The position numbers and the translations under genes are program-made. Under the pieces are notes generated by a model that did not search any database, had not been told where the DNA came from, and saw only the letters and a list, made by a program, of their open reading frames with translations. DNA of 64,000 nt from JAFGNV01 sp964612485 (GTDB taxonomy: Bacteria; Chloroflexota; Anaerolineae; 4572-78; J111). Of the stretch, positions 42,651-51,456 are shown piece after piece. Within the stretch, counting starts at the first letter, position 1, and each line of letters opens with the position of its first letter. Location: contig CAZTFF010000006.1 of NCBI GenBank assembly GCA_964612485.1, positions 78,077 through 142,076 of the forward strand, read 5' to 3'.

Positions 42651-43805
42651 TTAGAATTGCAACAAACCTGCCCCGGATGCAGCCTGAACAGGATACACCC
42701 TGGGTTGAATACCGATTAATGTGTTGTATTTATGTTCGACGTGATCGGCAAAAAGAGCCAACCTATCGTCCTGCACAAAGGCCACCATGCAGCCCCCAAA
42801 TCCCGCGCCGGCCTGACGCGCGCCGATAACACCGGGGCCACTCAGCATGGCGTCCATCATAGCGGCCATCTCAAGCGAACTGATCTCATATAAATCCCGG
42901 GAGCCGGCAAAAGAATCGGCGGTTAGCGCTTGAATGGCAGCGCGATCTCCGGTTGGCAGCGCCTGCGCCAGATCCAATACACGCTGATTTTCCTGGATGA
43001 TGAAGCGGCTTCGGCGGGCCACAACCTCCGGTAATTCAGGCTCGCACGTCAAAAAATGCTCCATGGTGACATCACGCAAAAACTCGACACCCATCAACCG
43101 CGCCCCTTCCTCACATTGGACGCGCCGTTCATCGTACTCGGAGCCGGTAAGTTCTCGTTTGGCCCGGGTATCGCAAATGACCACACTTATGCGGCCTGCC
43201 ACCGGCACGGGGCGGCTGCTCAAATCACGGCAATCGAGCAGCAGGGCGCACCCCTCCTGGCCCATCGCCGAGGCATATTGATCCAAAATGCCACAATTAA
43301 CCCCCACAAATTGATTCTCGGCTCGCTGGCAGAGCAGCGCGCGCTGCACCGGCTCAAGTTGCCACTCGTCCAGCGCTTCAAAAATAATGGCCGCAGAAAC
43401 TTCCAGCGCCGCTGACGAGCTGAGATTGCTGCCCACCGGCACGGTACTATGAATCAGGCCATCAAAACCGGTTAAGGCGTAGCCTTCCTCTTGCAAAACC
43501 GCGGCCACGCCTCGCACGTAATTGGACCATGGGGTGGCTTTATCGGCAACGATATTGTTAAGGTCAAATGTGCTGCTTCCATCCAGATTCAAGGAGCAAA
43601 TAGAAACCGTTTGATCGGTGCGGGGTCGAGCCGCAATCCAGGTATCGCGGTCAATCGAGAGGGTAAGCACATAGCCCTGGTTGTAATCGGTATGGCTGCC
43701 CATTAGATCAACCCGACCCGGCGCGCGCGCCCATACGGTGGGTGACGCTCCATAGTGATGGTTAAATTCTTGAAGCATCAGATGCTTTCGTTCGGCGATG
43801 TTCAT
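42651..43805 (-). CDS. Galactokinase-like GHMP kinase
   Basis: A 384-residue GHMP kinase of galactokinase layout: sugar-binding motif 'GRVDLMGSHTDYN' (30-42), ATP loop 'VPVGSNLSSSAAL' (122-134), probable catalytic base Asp175 ('CGILDQYAS') and C-terminal 'GAGFGGCMVA'. In typical GalK the first motif reads GRVNLIGEHTDYN; here the Glu that contacts the sugar is Ser37 and Asn is Asp33. Galactose is thus possible but another sugar or amino sugar is plausible. The gene precedes the CUT2 transporter on the same strand, suggesting it phosphorylates what that transporter imports. Confidence 0.8.
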   Translation of the reverse strand: MNIAERKHLMLQEFNHHYGASPTVWARAPGRVDLMGSHTDYNQGYVLTLSIDRDTWIAARPRTDQTVSICSLNLDGSSTFDLNNIVADKATPWSNYVRGVAAVLQEEGYALTGFDGLIHSTVPVGSNLSSSAALEVSAAIIFEALDEWQLEPVQRALLCQRAENQFVGVNCGILDQYASAMGQEGCALLLDCRDLSSRPVPVAGRISVVICDTRAKRELTGSEYDERRVQCEEGARLMGVEFLRDVTMEHFLTCEPELPEVVARRSRFIIQENQRVLDLAQALPTGDRAAIQALTADSFAGSRDLYEISSLEMAAMMDAMLSGPGVIGARQAGAGFGGCMVAFVQDDRLALFADHVEHKYNTLIGIQPRVYPVQAASGAGLLQF

Positions 43806-44354
43806 CCAGTTTCACCTTTGACAACTCGCCGTCTTATCAAGAACGAATAGCGTGATATTTTTGTAAAAATATATGAGACATCAATCGGTGGAAAGGGGAA
43901 AGGGAACGTTTTATGGATAATTTGATGGAACAAGCAGCCTGTAAAAACCGGCACACGCGCGTTGTGTAAGTATGACATACAGTGTCACCAATTGAATCAT
44001 TAATCCGAAACCGGATCAGGGAGTGAAATATCCGCAAATCAAAAAGGAAGGAGGTGGTGGCGGCGGCGGTTACTCTGAGCAAAACAAAACTTGGACGCCA
44101 ATAACAGTTGAATGCTCATCCCCCGATTAACAGACCCGGAGCGAGTTACACTTGAACACCGTGAAACCCTTCACCCATTGTAGTAAAAAACGGGGTTGCT
44201 GACATGCAAAATAGCACAGAAGCCTTGCACAAAAGAACGTTATAGGCAGGGTAGCAAGCTAGCAGGAACAGCTTCTACCATCGTGTTACCCTTTGTTACT
44301 TTGCTACTTTGTTACTTTGCTACTTTGTTACTTTGCTACTTTGTTATTTTGCGC
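43806..44354. other. 549-bp gap between regulator and galactokinase genes
   Basis: No convincing gene. It contains a dyad TGACA-N5-TGTCA (43973-43987), a GGTGG/GGCGG-rich run (about 44051-44070), and ends in the octamer repeat array at 44292-44347. Regulatory sites for the galactokinase gene (minus strand) would be expected in the first 250 bp, but no clear promoter was recognised. Confidence 0.4.
44292..44347. repeat. Array of seven alternating octamers
   Basis: TTTGTTAC and TTTGCTAC alternate strictly over six units, with a seventh TTTGTTAT, giving a 16-bp higher-order period. The array ends 7 bp from the stop codon of the sensor-regulator gene. It has no dyad symmetry and no spacers, so it is a microsatellite-like array rather than a CRISPR. 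Confidence 0.9.
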
Positions 44355-47300
44355 TTATTGCGATTGCTCGCGGTATTCGCTGGGGGAGATGCCGGTTTGC
44401 TGGTGAAAGACCCGGCTAAAGTAGGCCGGATTATTAAATCCAACTTTATAGGCAACATCGGTGATGGTTTGGTCCGTACCCATCAACAACTCGCGGGCTT
44501 GCCTGATACGGTAGCGGTTGAGATAATCCCAGGGGGATAATCCCAACTCGCGGCGGAAGATGTGGCTGAGATAATTTTTACTGACGCCGATGGTGCGCGC
44601 GATCTCTTCTCTGGATAACGGCTCTTGGTAGTTCTGGTGCAGGTAGGCTACGGTACGTTTTACCAGGGCGCTGGTATGGGCGGGCAGAGGTGTCGCATCC
44701 GACAGAATACGCCGGACGGTAGCGGTTGTTTCTTCTTCAGACAAAATATCTTTGGTCTGGAAGGTGGTGTGGGCGTGCTGCTCCATCCGTTTGATATCGT
44801 CAAAGGTCAGCATCCGGCCACTCAGAACCAGGACCGGCACCCGGCGCGTTTGCGGGTTGACCCGCATCCAATCCAGCACCTCAAAACCGTCCATCTCCGG
44901 CATCATCAGGTCCAAAATAACCAGGCTGGGGGAAGCCTGCTGCATTATTTCCACAGCCGCGGCCCCATCTTGCGCCACCCGAATGGCGTAATCCGGCAGC
45001 CCCACCGATACCATTTCTTGATAAAGCTCCAGCGCCTGGACATCATCATCCACAATCAAAATAGGGCCAACAGCCTGCGAGGGAGCAAGAGAATTGATGG
45101 CATCGGTTAAGGTTTTGCCGCTCACCGGTTTCGAGACCAGATGGGTCATGCCCAGGTTCAGCGCAGCCTCCTCGTGCTGATCCTGGCTGTAGAAAATAAA
45201 CGGCACCTGGCTCAAATGGGTACAGTGGCGCAATTTTTGAACCACCGGCCAATCAGCCGAGGTAGCGCCGGCCAAATCCCAGGCCACAACTGCCGGAGCC
45301 ACCTGGGGTAGAACGGTTTCCAAGGAATCGTCCGGGCGCAGCCGGTGAATCTCAAGGTTCTGCTTGCGGCTTAAGGCGGTAATTTCCGGCGCCACTTTTT
45401 CCCGGCTCGATACCAGCAACAAAACCGGCTGGGCCGTTACCGGCAAGACAACCGGTTGGTCGCTCAGGGTGGGCAGCGGCAAATAGACGTGGAAGGTGCT
45501 GCCCTGGCGCACCTTACTTTCTAAACTTAACACGCCGCGATGCAGCGCCACCAACCGGCGCGTAATTGTCAACCCCAGGCCAATGCCCTCACGTTGGCGA
45601 GTTTGCTGCCCGGCGGTAATAAATGGCTCAAAAATGCGCTCCTGCTGCGCCGCCGGAATGCCCATACCGCTGTCCTGCACCCAAATATGCAGGTGCGGTG
45701 GGGTTACATCGGCCCCCAATACAACCTGGCCCTGTTCGGTGAATTTGCCGGCGTTACTCAACAAATTAAATAAAATCTGGCGCAGCCGGACCGGATCGGC
45801 CTGAAGGCGGGGCAGCCGTTTGGGAAGTTGCAAATGCCACTCGACATCGCCGGATTTTTCAACGCTATCTGAAACATTGGCAAAAACATCGGTGAGAAAG
45901 GTGTGAGGTTCAATTATTTCGGGTTGGAGATCAAGTTCATCGATTTCGGCCCGGGATAAATCGAGTAGATCATTAATAATGTAGAGGAGGTGATTGGCAT
46001 TGCGGCCAATTTGCTGCAAATCTTTGAACAGGGCCGGCGGCAGATCAACGTGATAAGGATGAGACGATTCCAAAGCCGTCTGGATATAGCTCAAAATGAC
46101 ATTGAGCGGTGTGCGGAGTTCATGGCTCACGTTAGCCAGCAGGCGTGTTTTCAACTGGTCGGCCTTTTCTGCCGAGGTTCGAGCCGCCACTGCTTCGCCG
46201 TAGAGCCGGGCATTTTGAATAGCCACGCCCAACTGATCGGCCAATGATTGCAGCCCAACCAACTCTTGGCGTGTACGCAGAACAGAGCGGTTACTGTGCA
46301 GATCAAGCAGGCCCAAAATTTGCTGCCCCAAACGGATCGGCAGCACTACCCGGGTCCGGGTTTCGGGCCAACGGGGGTCCGGGGAAAAACGCGGGCTGCG
46401 GCGGGTATCGGGGATAAAAATGGCCTCGTTGCGCATGAGGGCCTGGCCTAATACACCCGAGCCGGTCAAACGAAATTGTTGAGAGGAAGCTTTGTCTTCC
46501 GGCTGCTCTAACACCAGTTGCTGTTCCTCTTCGATCCAATGAAAAATCTGCACGCGGTCATAGCCGTAATTGGCTCGAATAAGGTTGGCGATTTCCTGGG
46601 AAAGCTGGCCGGGATCAAGAATAGACCCCACCCGGCGGCTGATCTCCAAACTGGTTTCCAGTTGTTTCAGCCGTTCCTGCTGCTGGCGGCGGCGAACGCC
46701 CACCAGCCGGTTGGGCAAATTGGCGATGGTCACCAATTTGTGGGCGGCTACCTCGGCCACATTTTCGGCGGTTACCAGCCGGGATTTATATTCCAAATGT
46801 GCGGGTACCGAACGGCCCTGCGCGGCCTGATAGGCCAGGTCCACCGCTTGCCGGCCCAATTCATCGGTTAAGATCTCCACCGTGGCGGTTACGGTTCCCG
46901 AGGTGATAGCGGCCAAGGTATCGGGGTTGCCGCCAATGCCCACCACCGGGGTAATTTCTTGAATCAGGCCGATGTCCAACCCGGCCTGACGACCGGTGAG
47001 CGCCACCGTATCAGACAGGCCAAAAAGCGCGTCTACCGGGCCTGCCAGCGATTGCATGGCCTGGTAGATTTCAGAATACACCTGCTCATATCCCCAGGGG
47101 ATGGGAATGTGCCTGATACTGATTTTGGAAAACATACGGGAAACATCACGGATGCCCGCAATCCAACTATTGTTGTCGTCCTGCCAGGGGCCGCGGGCCA
47201 ATCCGCCCAGGGCCAGTACGGTTCCCTCTCCGGCCAGTCTTTGGGCCAAAAAATCGCTGCCCAGCCGGGCAATATGGTACAAACCGCGCGGAGACACCAA

Positions 47301-47600
47301 CAGGGGATGCTGCATTTCGGTTTCACTTAATAAAATCAGGGGGATGCCAAATTGAGGAATGCTGTAAACCAGATGGGGCGGCAAAGACCAGGCAATGATC
47401 GCATCCAGTTCAAGCCCCTGCAATTCTTCCATCAACGCCATTTTGCGCTCTTCGGGCAGGGCTTCGAAAGGGTCTACCAGATTGATAGAGATGAGGTCCA
47501 GAGGGAGTTGTTCGGCTCTTTCGTAGGCGGCTTCGCGCACTTGCACCCAATAGGGGTCCACCGGATCAATCGCCGATCCAATTCGCAGGGTGTGAGACAT
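44355..47600 (-). CDS. One-piece hybrid regulator: PBP-like sensor, GAF, histidine kinase, receiver(s), AraC HTH
   Basis: A 1081-residue protein with no signal peptide or membrane span, so cytoplasmic. Order: periplasmic-binding/LacI-like sugar-binding domain (1-285), helical linker, GAF (about 325-470), HisKA with His493 ('NVSHELRTPLN'), HATPase (about 600-705), a degenerate receiver lacking the acidic pair (about 725-835), a full receiver (846-970, phospho-Asp near 897, Lys near 950) and an AraC DNA-binding domain (979-1081). It should sense a sugar-like ligand and phosphorylate itself. It likely controls the downstream kinase/transporter operon. ATG 47600 follows GGAG; a GTG at 47612 is possible. 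Confidence 0.9.
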   Translation of the reverse strand: MSHTLRIGSAIDPVDPYWVQVREAAYERAEQLPLDLISINLVDPFEALPEERKMALMEELQGLELDAIIAWSLPPHLVYSIPQFGIPLILLSETEMQHPLLVSPRGLYHIARLGSDFLAQRLAGEGTVLALGGLARGPWQDDNNSWIAGIRDVSRMFSKISIRHIPIPWGYEQVYSEIYQAMQSLAGPVDALFGLSDTVALTGRQAGLDIGLIQEITPVVGIGGNPDTLAAITSGTVTATVEILTDELGRQAVDLAYQAAQGRSVPAHLEYKSRLVTAENVAEVAAHKLVTIANLPNRLVGVRRRQQQERLKQLETSLEISRRVGSILDPGQLSQEIANLIRANYGYDRVQIFHWIEEEQQLVLEQPEDKASSQQFRLTGSGVLGQALMRNEAIFIPDTRRSPRFSPDPRWPETRTRVVLPIRLGQQILGLLDLHSNRSVLRTRQELVGLQSLADQLGVAIQNARLYGEAVAARTSAEKADQLKTRLLANVSHELRTPLNVILSYIQTALESSHPYHVDLPPALFKDLQQIGRNANHLLYIINDLLDLSRAEIDELDLQPEIIEPHTFLTDVFANVSDSVEKSGDVEWHLQLPKRLPRLQADPVRLRQILFNLLSNAGKFTEQGQVVLGADVTPPHLHIWVQDSGMGIPAAQQERIFEPFITAGQQTRQREGIGLGLTITRRLVALHRGVLSLESKVRQGSTFHVYLPLPTLSDQPVVLPVTAQPVLLLVSSREKVAPEITALSRKQNLEIHRLRPDDSLETVLPQVAPAVVAWDLAGATSADWPVVQKLRHCTHLSQVPFIFYSQDQHEEAALNLGMTHLVSKPVSGKTLTDAINSLAPSQAVGPILIVDDDVQALELYQEMVSVGLPDYAIRVAQDGAAAVEIMQQASPSLVILDLMMPEMDGFEVLDWMRVNPQTRRVPVLVLSGRMLTFDDIKRMEQHAHTTFQTKDILSEEETTATVRRILSDATPLPAHTSALVKRTVAYLHQNYQEPLSREEIARTIGVSKNYLSHIFRRELGLSPWDYLNRYRIRQARELLMGTDQTITDVAYKVGFNNPAYFSRVFHQQTGISPSEYREQSQ

Positions 47601-47690
47601 TCCGTACTCCACAAAAAATTAAACCCGCCGCAAAATTACGACCAGCTAATTATAGCTCAATTGGACACCCTGTTCAAACGATAATCGTAA

Positions 47691-48521
47691 TTAGAGAAAT
47701 CTCAAAAAACGTCCAACCATCGATACATATTCCTCAAATTGCTCGCGCCGAATGCTGTGGCCGGCGCCTTCAATGTGAGCAATTTCAAGATGATCGGACA
47801 GCGCGGCGGCTTTTTCTGCAATTTCGGGCGTAACCAGCGCGCCCAAGGCCGGATCACCCGTAATCAGCAATACGGGGCATGAGATTTCTGGCAGCAACGT
47901 GCGCCAGCCCACAAACGGTTTATCCGACCGTATCCACTCAACCACCTCCGGGTTGACCTGATGTTTGGCCTCGGCCCAGGCGGGCCAATTGACCGTGCTC
48001 CAGCGTGGATTTTCGTCTGCGCCATCAATTTTGATTTGTTCCAGTTCCTGCGTTTGCAATTCGCGCAGGTCATTTTTCCATGTGTCGATGGTGGCCTGCT
48101 GTTCCTGCGCCGAAAATTGCTCTTTCCAGGGCGGATCTTCCAAAATCAATACCCGGGCCAGGTCGGGATACGTGGCCGCGGCAATCGCCGCGTTGGCCGC
48201 TCCCATGGAATGGCCCATGACAACCGGCCGGCTCAGCTTCAGGGCGCGACTCAAACCGGCCAGATCCGCCGCGTGGCTTTCCGGCGAAAAATCCGGTGGC
48301 GACTGTTCAGAACGGCCATGGCCGCGGGCATCGAACATAATAACATCGTAATGTTCCTGCAATATTTCGGCTAGATGCGCCCAACACAGGCCGTTATCGG
48401 TGATGCCGTGGGCCAGCACCAGCGGTAATTTGTCGCCGCCGGTGCGGTAATAACGAAGTTTGATTTTATTCACTACAATGGTATCGGATTTCCAGCCCGA
48501 TGTCTTTTCACGTTTTTTCAT
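47691..48521 (-). CDS. Alpha/beta hydrolase
   Basis: A 276-residue alpha/beta-hydrolase-fold protein. The nucleophile is Ser105 in 'GHSMG'; the oxyanion region is 'LAHGITDNG' (37-45); the probable acid is the Asp of 'LITGDPALG' and the base His in 'GAGHSIRRE'. 'FDARGHGRS' is typical of haloperoxidase/ester-hydrolase-like members. No signal peptide. AGAGGAG lies about 12 bp before the ATG. It is 42 bp after the RidA gene and probably co-transcribed. The substrate is unknown. Confidence 0.88.
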   Translation of the reverse strand: MKKREKTSGWKSDTIVVNKIKLRYYRTGGDKLPLVLAHGITDNGLCWAHLAEILQEHYDVIMFDARGHGRSEQSPPDFSPESHAADLAGLSRALKLSRPVVMGHSMGAANAAIAAATYPDLARVLILEDPPWKEQFSAQEQQATIDTWKNDLRELQTQELEQIKIDGADENPRWSTVNWPAWAEAKHQVNPEVVEWIRSDKPFVGWRTLLPEISCPVLLITGDPALGALVTPEIAEKAAALSDHLEIAHIEGAGHSIRREQFEEYVSMVGRFLRFL

Positions 48522-48566
48522 CAAAAGCGCTCATCTCCTCTGCCGGCGAGATTTTCAACAGCTTGA

Positions 48567-48980
48567 CTATTCAATTTCATCAACATTGTATGTTCCCTTT
48601 ATCACGGCCTCCGCTTCGATTTCAACCAGCATGTCCGGTGAGATCAGCCGGCTGACCTCAACCATCGTAGTGGTAGGCCGGATTTCACCAAACAGTTGGG
48701 CGTGGGCATCGCCGATGGTTTCCCAATGATCGATATTGGTTACAAAAATGCGCGTTCTCACTACATCTCTGAGCAGGGCGCCGGCTTTGTGCAGCGCGGC
48801 TTCAATATTTCGCAGGGCCTGAATGGTTTGCCTGTGAGGCTCTCCCACGCCTACTATCTGGCCGTTTTCGTCGGTGGCGGTTGTGCCCGATACATAAACA
48901 ACCTTGCCAACCCGCACCGCTCGTGAATACCCTACCTTTGTTTCCCAGGGGGTACCGCTGGAAATATTTCTTCGGGGCAT
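48567..48980 (-). CDS. RidA family (YjgF/YER057c/UK114) protein
   Basis: A 137-residue RidA-fold protein. Family features are 'VGKVVYVSGTTATDENG', 'QALRNIEAALHKAGA' and the C-terminal 'VEVSRLISPDMLVEIEAEAV' stretch (seen in parts). Arg101 sits where RidA enzymes bind the carboxylate of imine intermediates, so deaminase activity on reactive enamines is possible. It belongs to the outer Rid groups rather than the strict RidA type. GAGGAGGAG precedes the ATG. It forms a likely operon with the hydrolase. Confidence 0.9.
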   Translation of the reverse strand: MPRRNISSGTPWETKVGYSRAVRVGKVVYVSGTTATDENGQIVGVGEPHRQTIQALRNIEAALHKAGALLRDVVRTRIFVTNIDHWETIGDAHAQLFGEIRPTTTMVEVSRLISPDMLVEIEAEAVIKGTYNVDEIE

Positions 48981-49013
48981 CGTTCTCCTCCTCTAATATG
49001 ATTGAATGATTAC

Positions 49014-49547
49014 TCATCCCACCAACAAGCCCAGCGTGGGTAAGAGCAATACCAAAAAAAAGACCGCGCTCAACAGCCAGGTGAGCCATTTTTCCGCTGG
49101 ATGGTTCACCCAATAAAACACAACGATGGATAACAAAAGCGACTGCAAGTACACCTCTATCTGCCCGATCATATGAACCGGCAGCGGCAGTACCGTATAA
49201 ATCATGCCTTCAATCGAACCGGGCGATGGCCCAAACGGAGAAAGAATCCCCACGATCACCAACATCACCCACATCACCAGCCAGCCGTATTTTTTATCAA
49301 AAAAAACCTCGCGCAGCAAAAAGAAGACAACCCCAAACAGAAACCCCCGGAGAGGTTGGAACAACGGGCCGGCCATTACCAACGGATGCGACGTCTGGCG
49401 CATGAACAGGCTCAAACTGGTTTCGGCGTATAGGGTGGCGTAATCAAAAATAAAAAGGGCCAGGAGTCCCATCAGAAAATAGGTGATAGTATGCGTAACA
49501 ACTGTTTTAAGGATAATGTTCCAGAAACTTACGTGGCGGGTATTCAT
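49014..49547 (-). CDS. Small polytopic membrane protein, unknown function
   Basis: A 177-residue protein with five predicted spans: about 10-36, 57-80, 87-105, 120-140 and 152-176. Short charged loops include 'REVFFDKKYG'. No motif of a known transporter or enzyme is recognised. It stands 33 bp upstream of the RidA gene on the same strand and could share its transcript. The start is supported by a GAGAGGAAT site before the ATG. Confidence 0.65.
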   Translation of the reverse strand: MNTRHVSFWNIILKTVVTHTITYFLMGLLALFIFDYATLYAETSLSLFMRQTSHPLVMAGPLFQPLRGFLFGVVFFLLREVFFDKKYGWLVMWVMLVIVGILSPFGPSPGSIEGMIYTVLPLPVHMIGQIEVYLQSLLLSIVVFYWVNHPAEKWLTWLLSAVFFLVLLLPTLGLLVG

Positions 49548-49641
49548 TTAGATTCCTCTCCAATCTGAAATCATCTCAAACAGAAATATCTTAACACGAG
49601 TTCCGCGCCCTAGCAAAACATTTACTCCAATAGCTCACGTG

Positions 49642-49740
49642 GGTTTGTCTAGAATTTTGGGAATTCTGGACAAACCTGGGGGGATTCGGGGGGATTCCCC
49701 CCGCGCGCCCCTGTCTGCCCTAAAATCTTGGACAGACCCA
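49642..49740. repeat. Nested inverted-repeat element
   Basis: Inner arms 49642-49656 and 49662-49676 pair with one mismatch. A second G-tract hairpin GGGGGG-ATT-CCCCCC follows (49688-49702). The far end ('TTGGACAGACCCA', about 49727-49740) repeats the outer arm in inverted form. This fills most of the 316-bp gap (49548-49863); no coding sequence is present. It resembles a degenerate MITE or REP-like unit. Confidence 0.6.
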
Positions 49741-49747
49741 ACTCACG

Positions 49748-49776
49748 TTGACAACTAGACATAATTATGTTATAGT
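49748..49776 (+). promoter_or_regulatory. Promoter of the AAA-ATPase operon
   Basis: TTGACA (49748-49753), 17-bp spacer and TATAGT (49771-49776), 88 bp before the start codon. A small hairpin (49808-49829) lies in the leader. Confidence 0.8.
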
Positions 49777-49863
49777 CAAAAAGATAAGCATTATGTTTAG
49801 TTAGTATGGGGGTAGTGTCAATACCTCCCTTAATTTATCACTGGCAAGCCATTAAAAAAGCTT

Positions 49864-51456
49864 ATGTCTACCCTACACCGTGTGGATGAACTGAATACGC
49901 TCACCCGGGCCAAGTATCCCATCATCTACATTGTTTCGTGGGAAGAACGCCGCATTGAAGATATGCTGCGCGAGGTAGCTATCAGCCGGCGCAAAAAGTT
50001 GTACGGCTGGACGCTGACCAACGGCATTGCCCCTCTGGATGTGGTACAAGACCAGCCGGTAGACCCGGCCACGCGCGACCCGCTCAATGCGCTGGATTTT
50101 ATGGCGCAATCGCAAGAAGCGGCCATTTTTGTTTTAAAGGATTTTCATCCCTATCTTGACGACAGCCGGGGCGGGCCGGATCATCCGGTGATTATTCGCC
50201 GCGTGCGCGACATCACCAACCAGCTCAAGGAAAGCCGCAAAACATTGATTATTCTCTCCCCATTGCTCCGTTTTCCGCCGGATTTGGAGAAGGATATTAC
50301 CGTTCTAGATTACTCACTGCCTACGCTGGATGAGTTGGAACTATCGTTAGACCGGGTCATCCGTTCCGCGCGGGAAATTGCCGGCGTGCAGCTCAAGATG
50401 AGCGCGGACGAACGGGAAAAAGTGCTCAACGCGGCCCGCGGCCTTACCTGCATTGAGGCCGAAAATGTATTTGCCAAAAGCCTGGTGATGGACCGCAAGT
50501 TGGACTTGGGCATCATCATCGCCGAGAAAGAGCAGTTGATCCGGCGCTCGCAGGTATTGGAGTATTACGAATCGGTGGAAGGATTCTCTAATGTGGGCGG
50601 GATGAGCCTGGTCAAACAGTGGCTGCGCAAACGCGGCATGGCGTTTTCTGAAAAGGCGCGCCGCTTTGGGCTGCCCGAACCCAAAGGACTGTTGCTGCTG
50701 GGCGTGCAGGGGGCCGGCAAAAGTTTGCTGGCCAAAGCCGTGGCCAGCCAGTGGCAATTGCCGCTGCTCCGCCTGGATTTGGGCCGCGTATTCAGCGAGC
50801 TGGTCGGCTCATCAGAACAAAATATGCGCGCCGCCCTGCACCTGGCCGAAAATGTAGCGCCCTGCGTGCTCTGGCTGGATGAAATTGAAAAGGGCCTGGC
50901 CGGAGCCTCCGGGTCCGGTTCCGCCGATGCCGGTACCTCGGCCCGCGTGTTTGGCAGTTTTCTCACCTGGATGCAAGAGAAAACATCGCCGGTGTTTGTG
51001 ATTGGCACGGCCAACGACATTGCCGCTTTGCCGCCCGAAGTGCTGCGCAAAGGGCGCTTCGATGAAATCTTTTTTGTCGATCTGCCCCAACTGCAAGAAC
51101 GGCGCGAAATTTTTGCCATCCATCTGGCCACGCGGGGACGCGATCCGCTGGATTATGATTTGAACCAGCTCGCTCTAGCTGCTGAGGGTTTCAGCGGCGC
51201 GGAAATCGAACAACTCATCATCGATGGCCTGTATGATGCCTTTGAAAACGAGGCGGAACTCTGCAACGAAGATTTGTTCCGCAATTTAAAAAACACTATC
51301 CCGTTATCTCAAACGATGGAAAGCAAAATCACGGCCCTGCGCCAGTGGGCGCGGACGCACGCTCGCCCGGCCTCGGAACTGCCCAAACCGCAACGTATTC
51401 TGCCGCCGCGAAACGGCGGGTTACGACAAATTGAATGGGATAAGCAGTCACCATGA
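49864..51456 (+). CDS. Ycf46-like AAA ATPase
   Basis: A 530-residue AAA protein. The N-terminal domain (1-175, 'YPIIYIVSWEERRIEDML') and the helical part to 235 match the layout of Ycf46 proteins of cyanobacteria and plastids. The AAA core has Walker A GVQGAGKS (280-287), Walker B VLWLDE (335-340), sensor-1 Asn384 and Arg fingers in 'RKGRFD' (395-400), followed by the lid domain. Ycf46 is linked in cyanobacteria to CO2 use, but its mechanism is unclear. No strong ribosome-binding site is seen. It overlaps the next gene by 4 bp, forming a three-gene operon with membrane proteins. Confidence 0.88.
   Translation: MSTLHRVDELNTLTRAKYPIIYIVSWEERRIEDMLREVAISRRKKLYGWTLTNGIAPLDVVQDQPVDPATRDPLNALDFMAQSQEAAIFVLKDFHPYLDDSRGGPDHPVIIRRVRDITNQLKESRKTLIILSPLLRFPPDLEKDITVLDYSLPTLDELELSLDRVIRSAREIAGVQLKMSADEREKVLNAARGLTCIEAENVFAKSLVMDRKLDLGIIIAEKEQLIRRSQVLEYYESVEGFSNVGGMSLVKQWLRKRGMAFSEKARRFGLPEPKGLLLLGVQGAGKSLLAKAVASQWQLPLLRLDLGRVFSELVGSSEQNMRAALHLAENVAPCVLWLDEIEKGLAGASGSGSADAGTSARVFGSFLTWMQEKTSPVFVIGTANDIAALPPEVLRKGRFDEIFFVDLPQLQERREIFAIHLATRGRDPLDYDLNQLALAAEGFSGAEIEQLIIDGLYDAFENEAELCNEDLFRNLKNTIPLSQTMESKITALRQWARTHARPASELPKPQRILPPRNGGLRQIEWDKQSP

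Noticed and set aside
44292..44347. Regular repeats considered as a CRISPR array
   Set aside because: Units are 8 bp with no spacers and no cas genes nearby.
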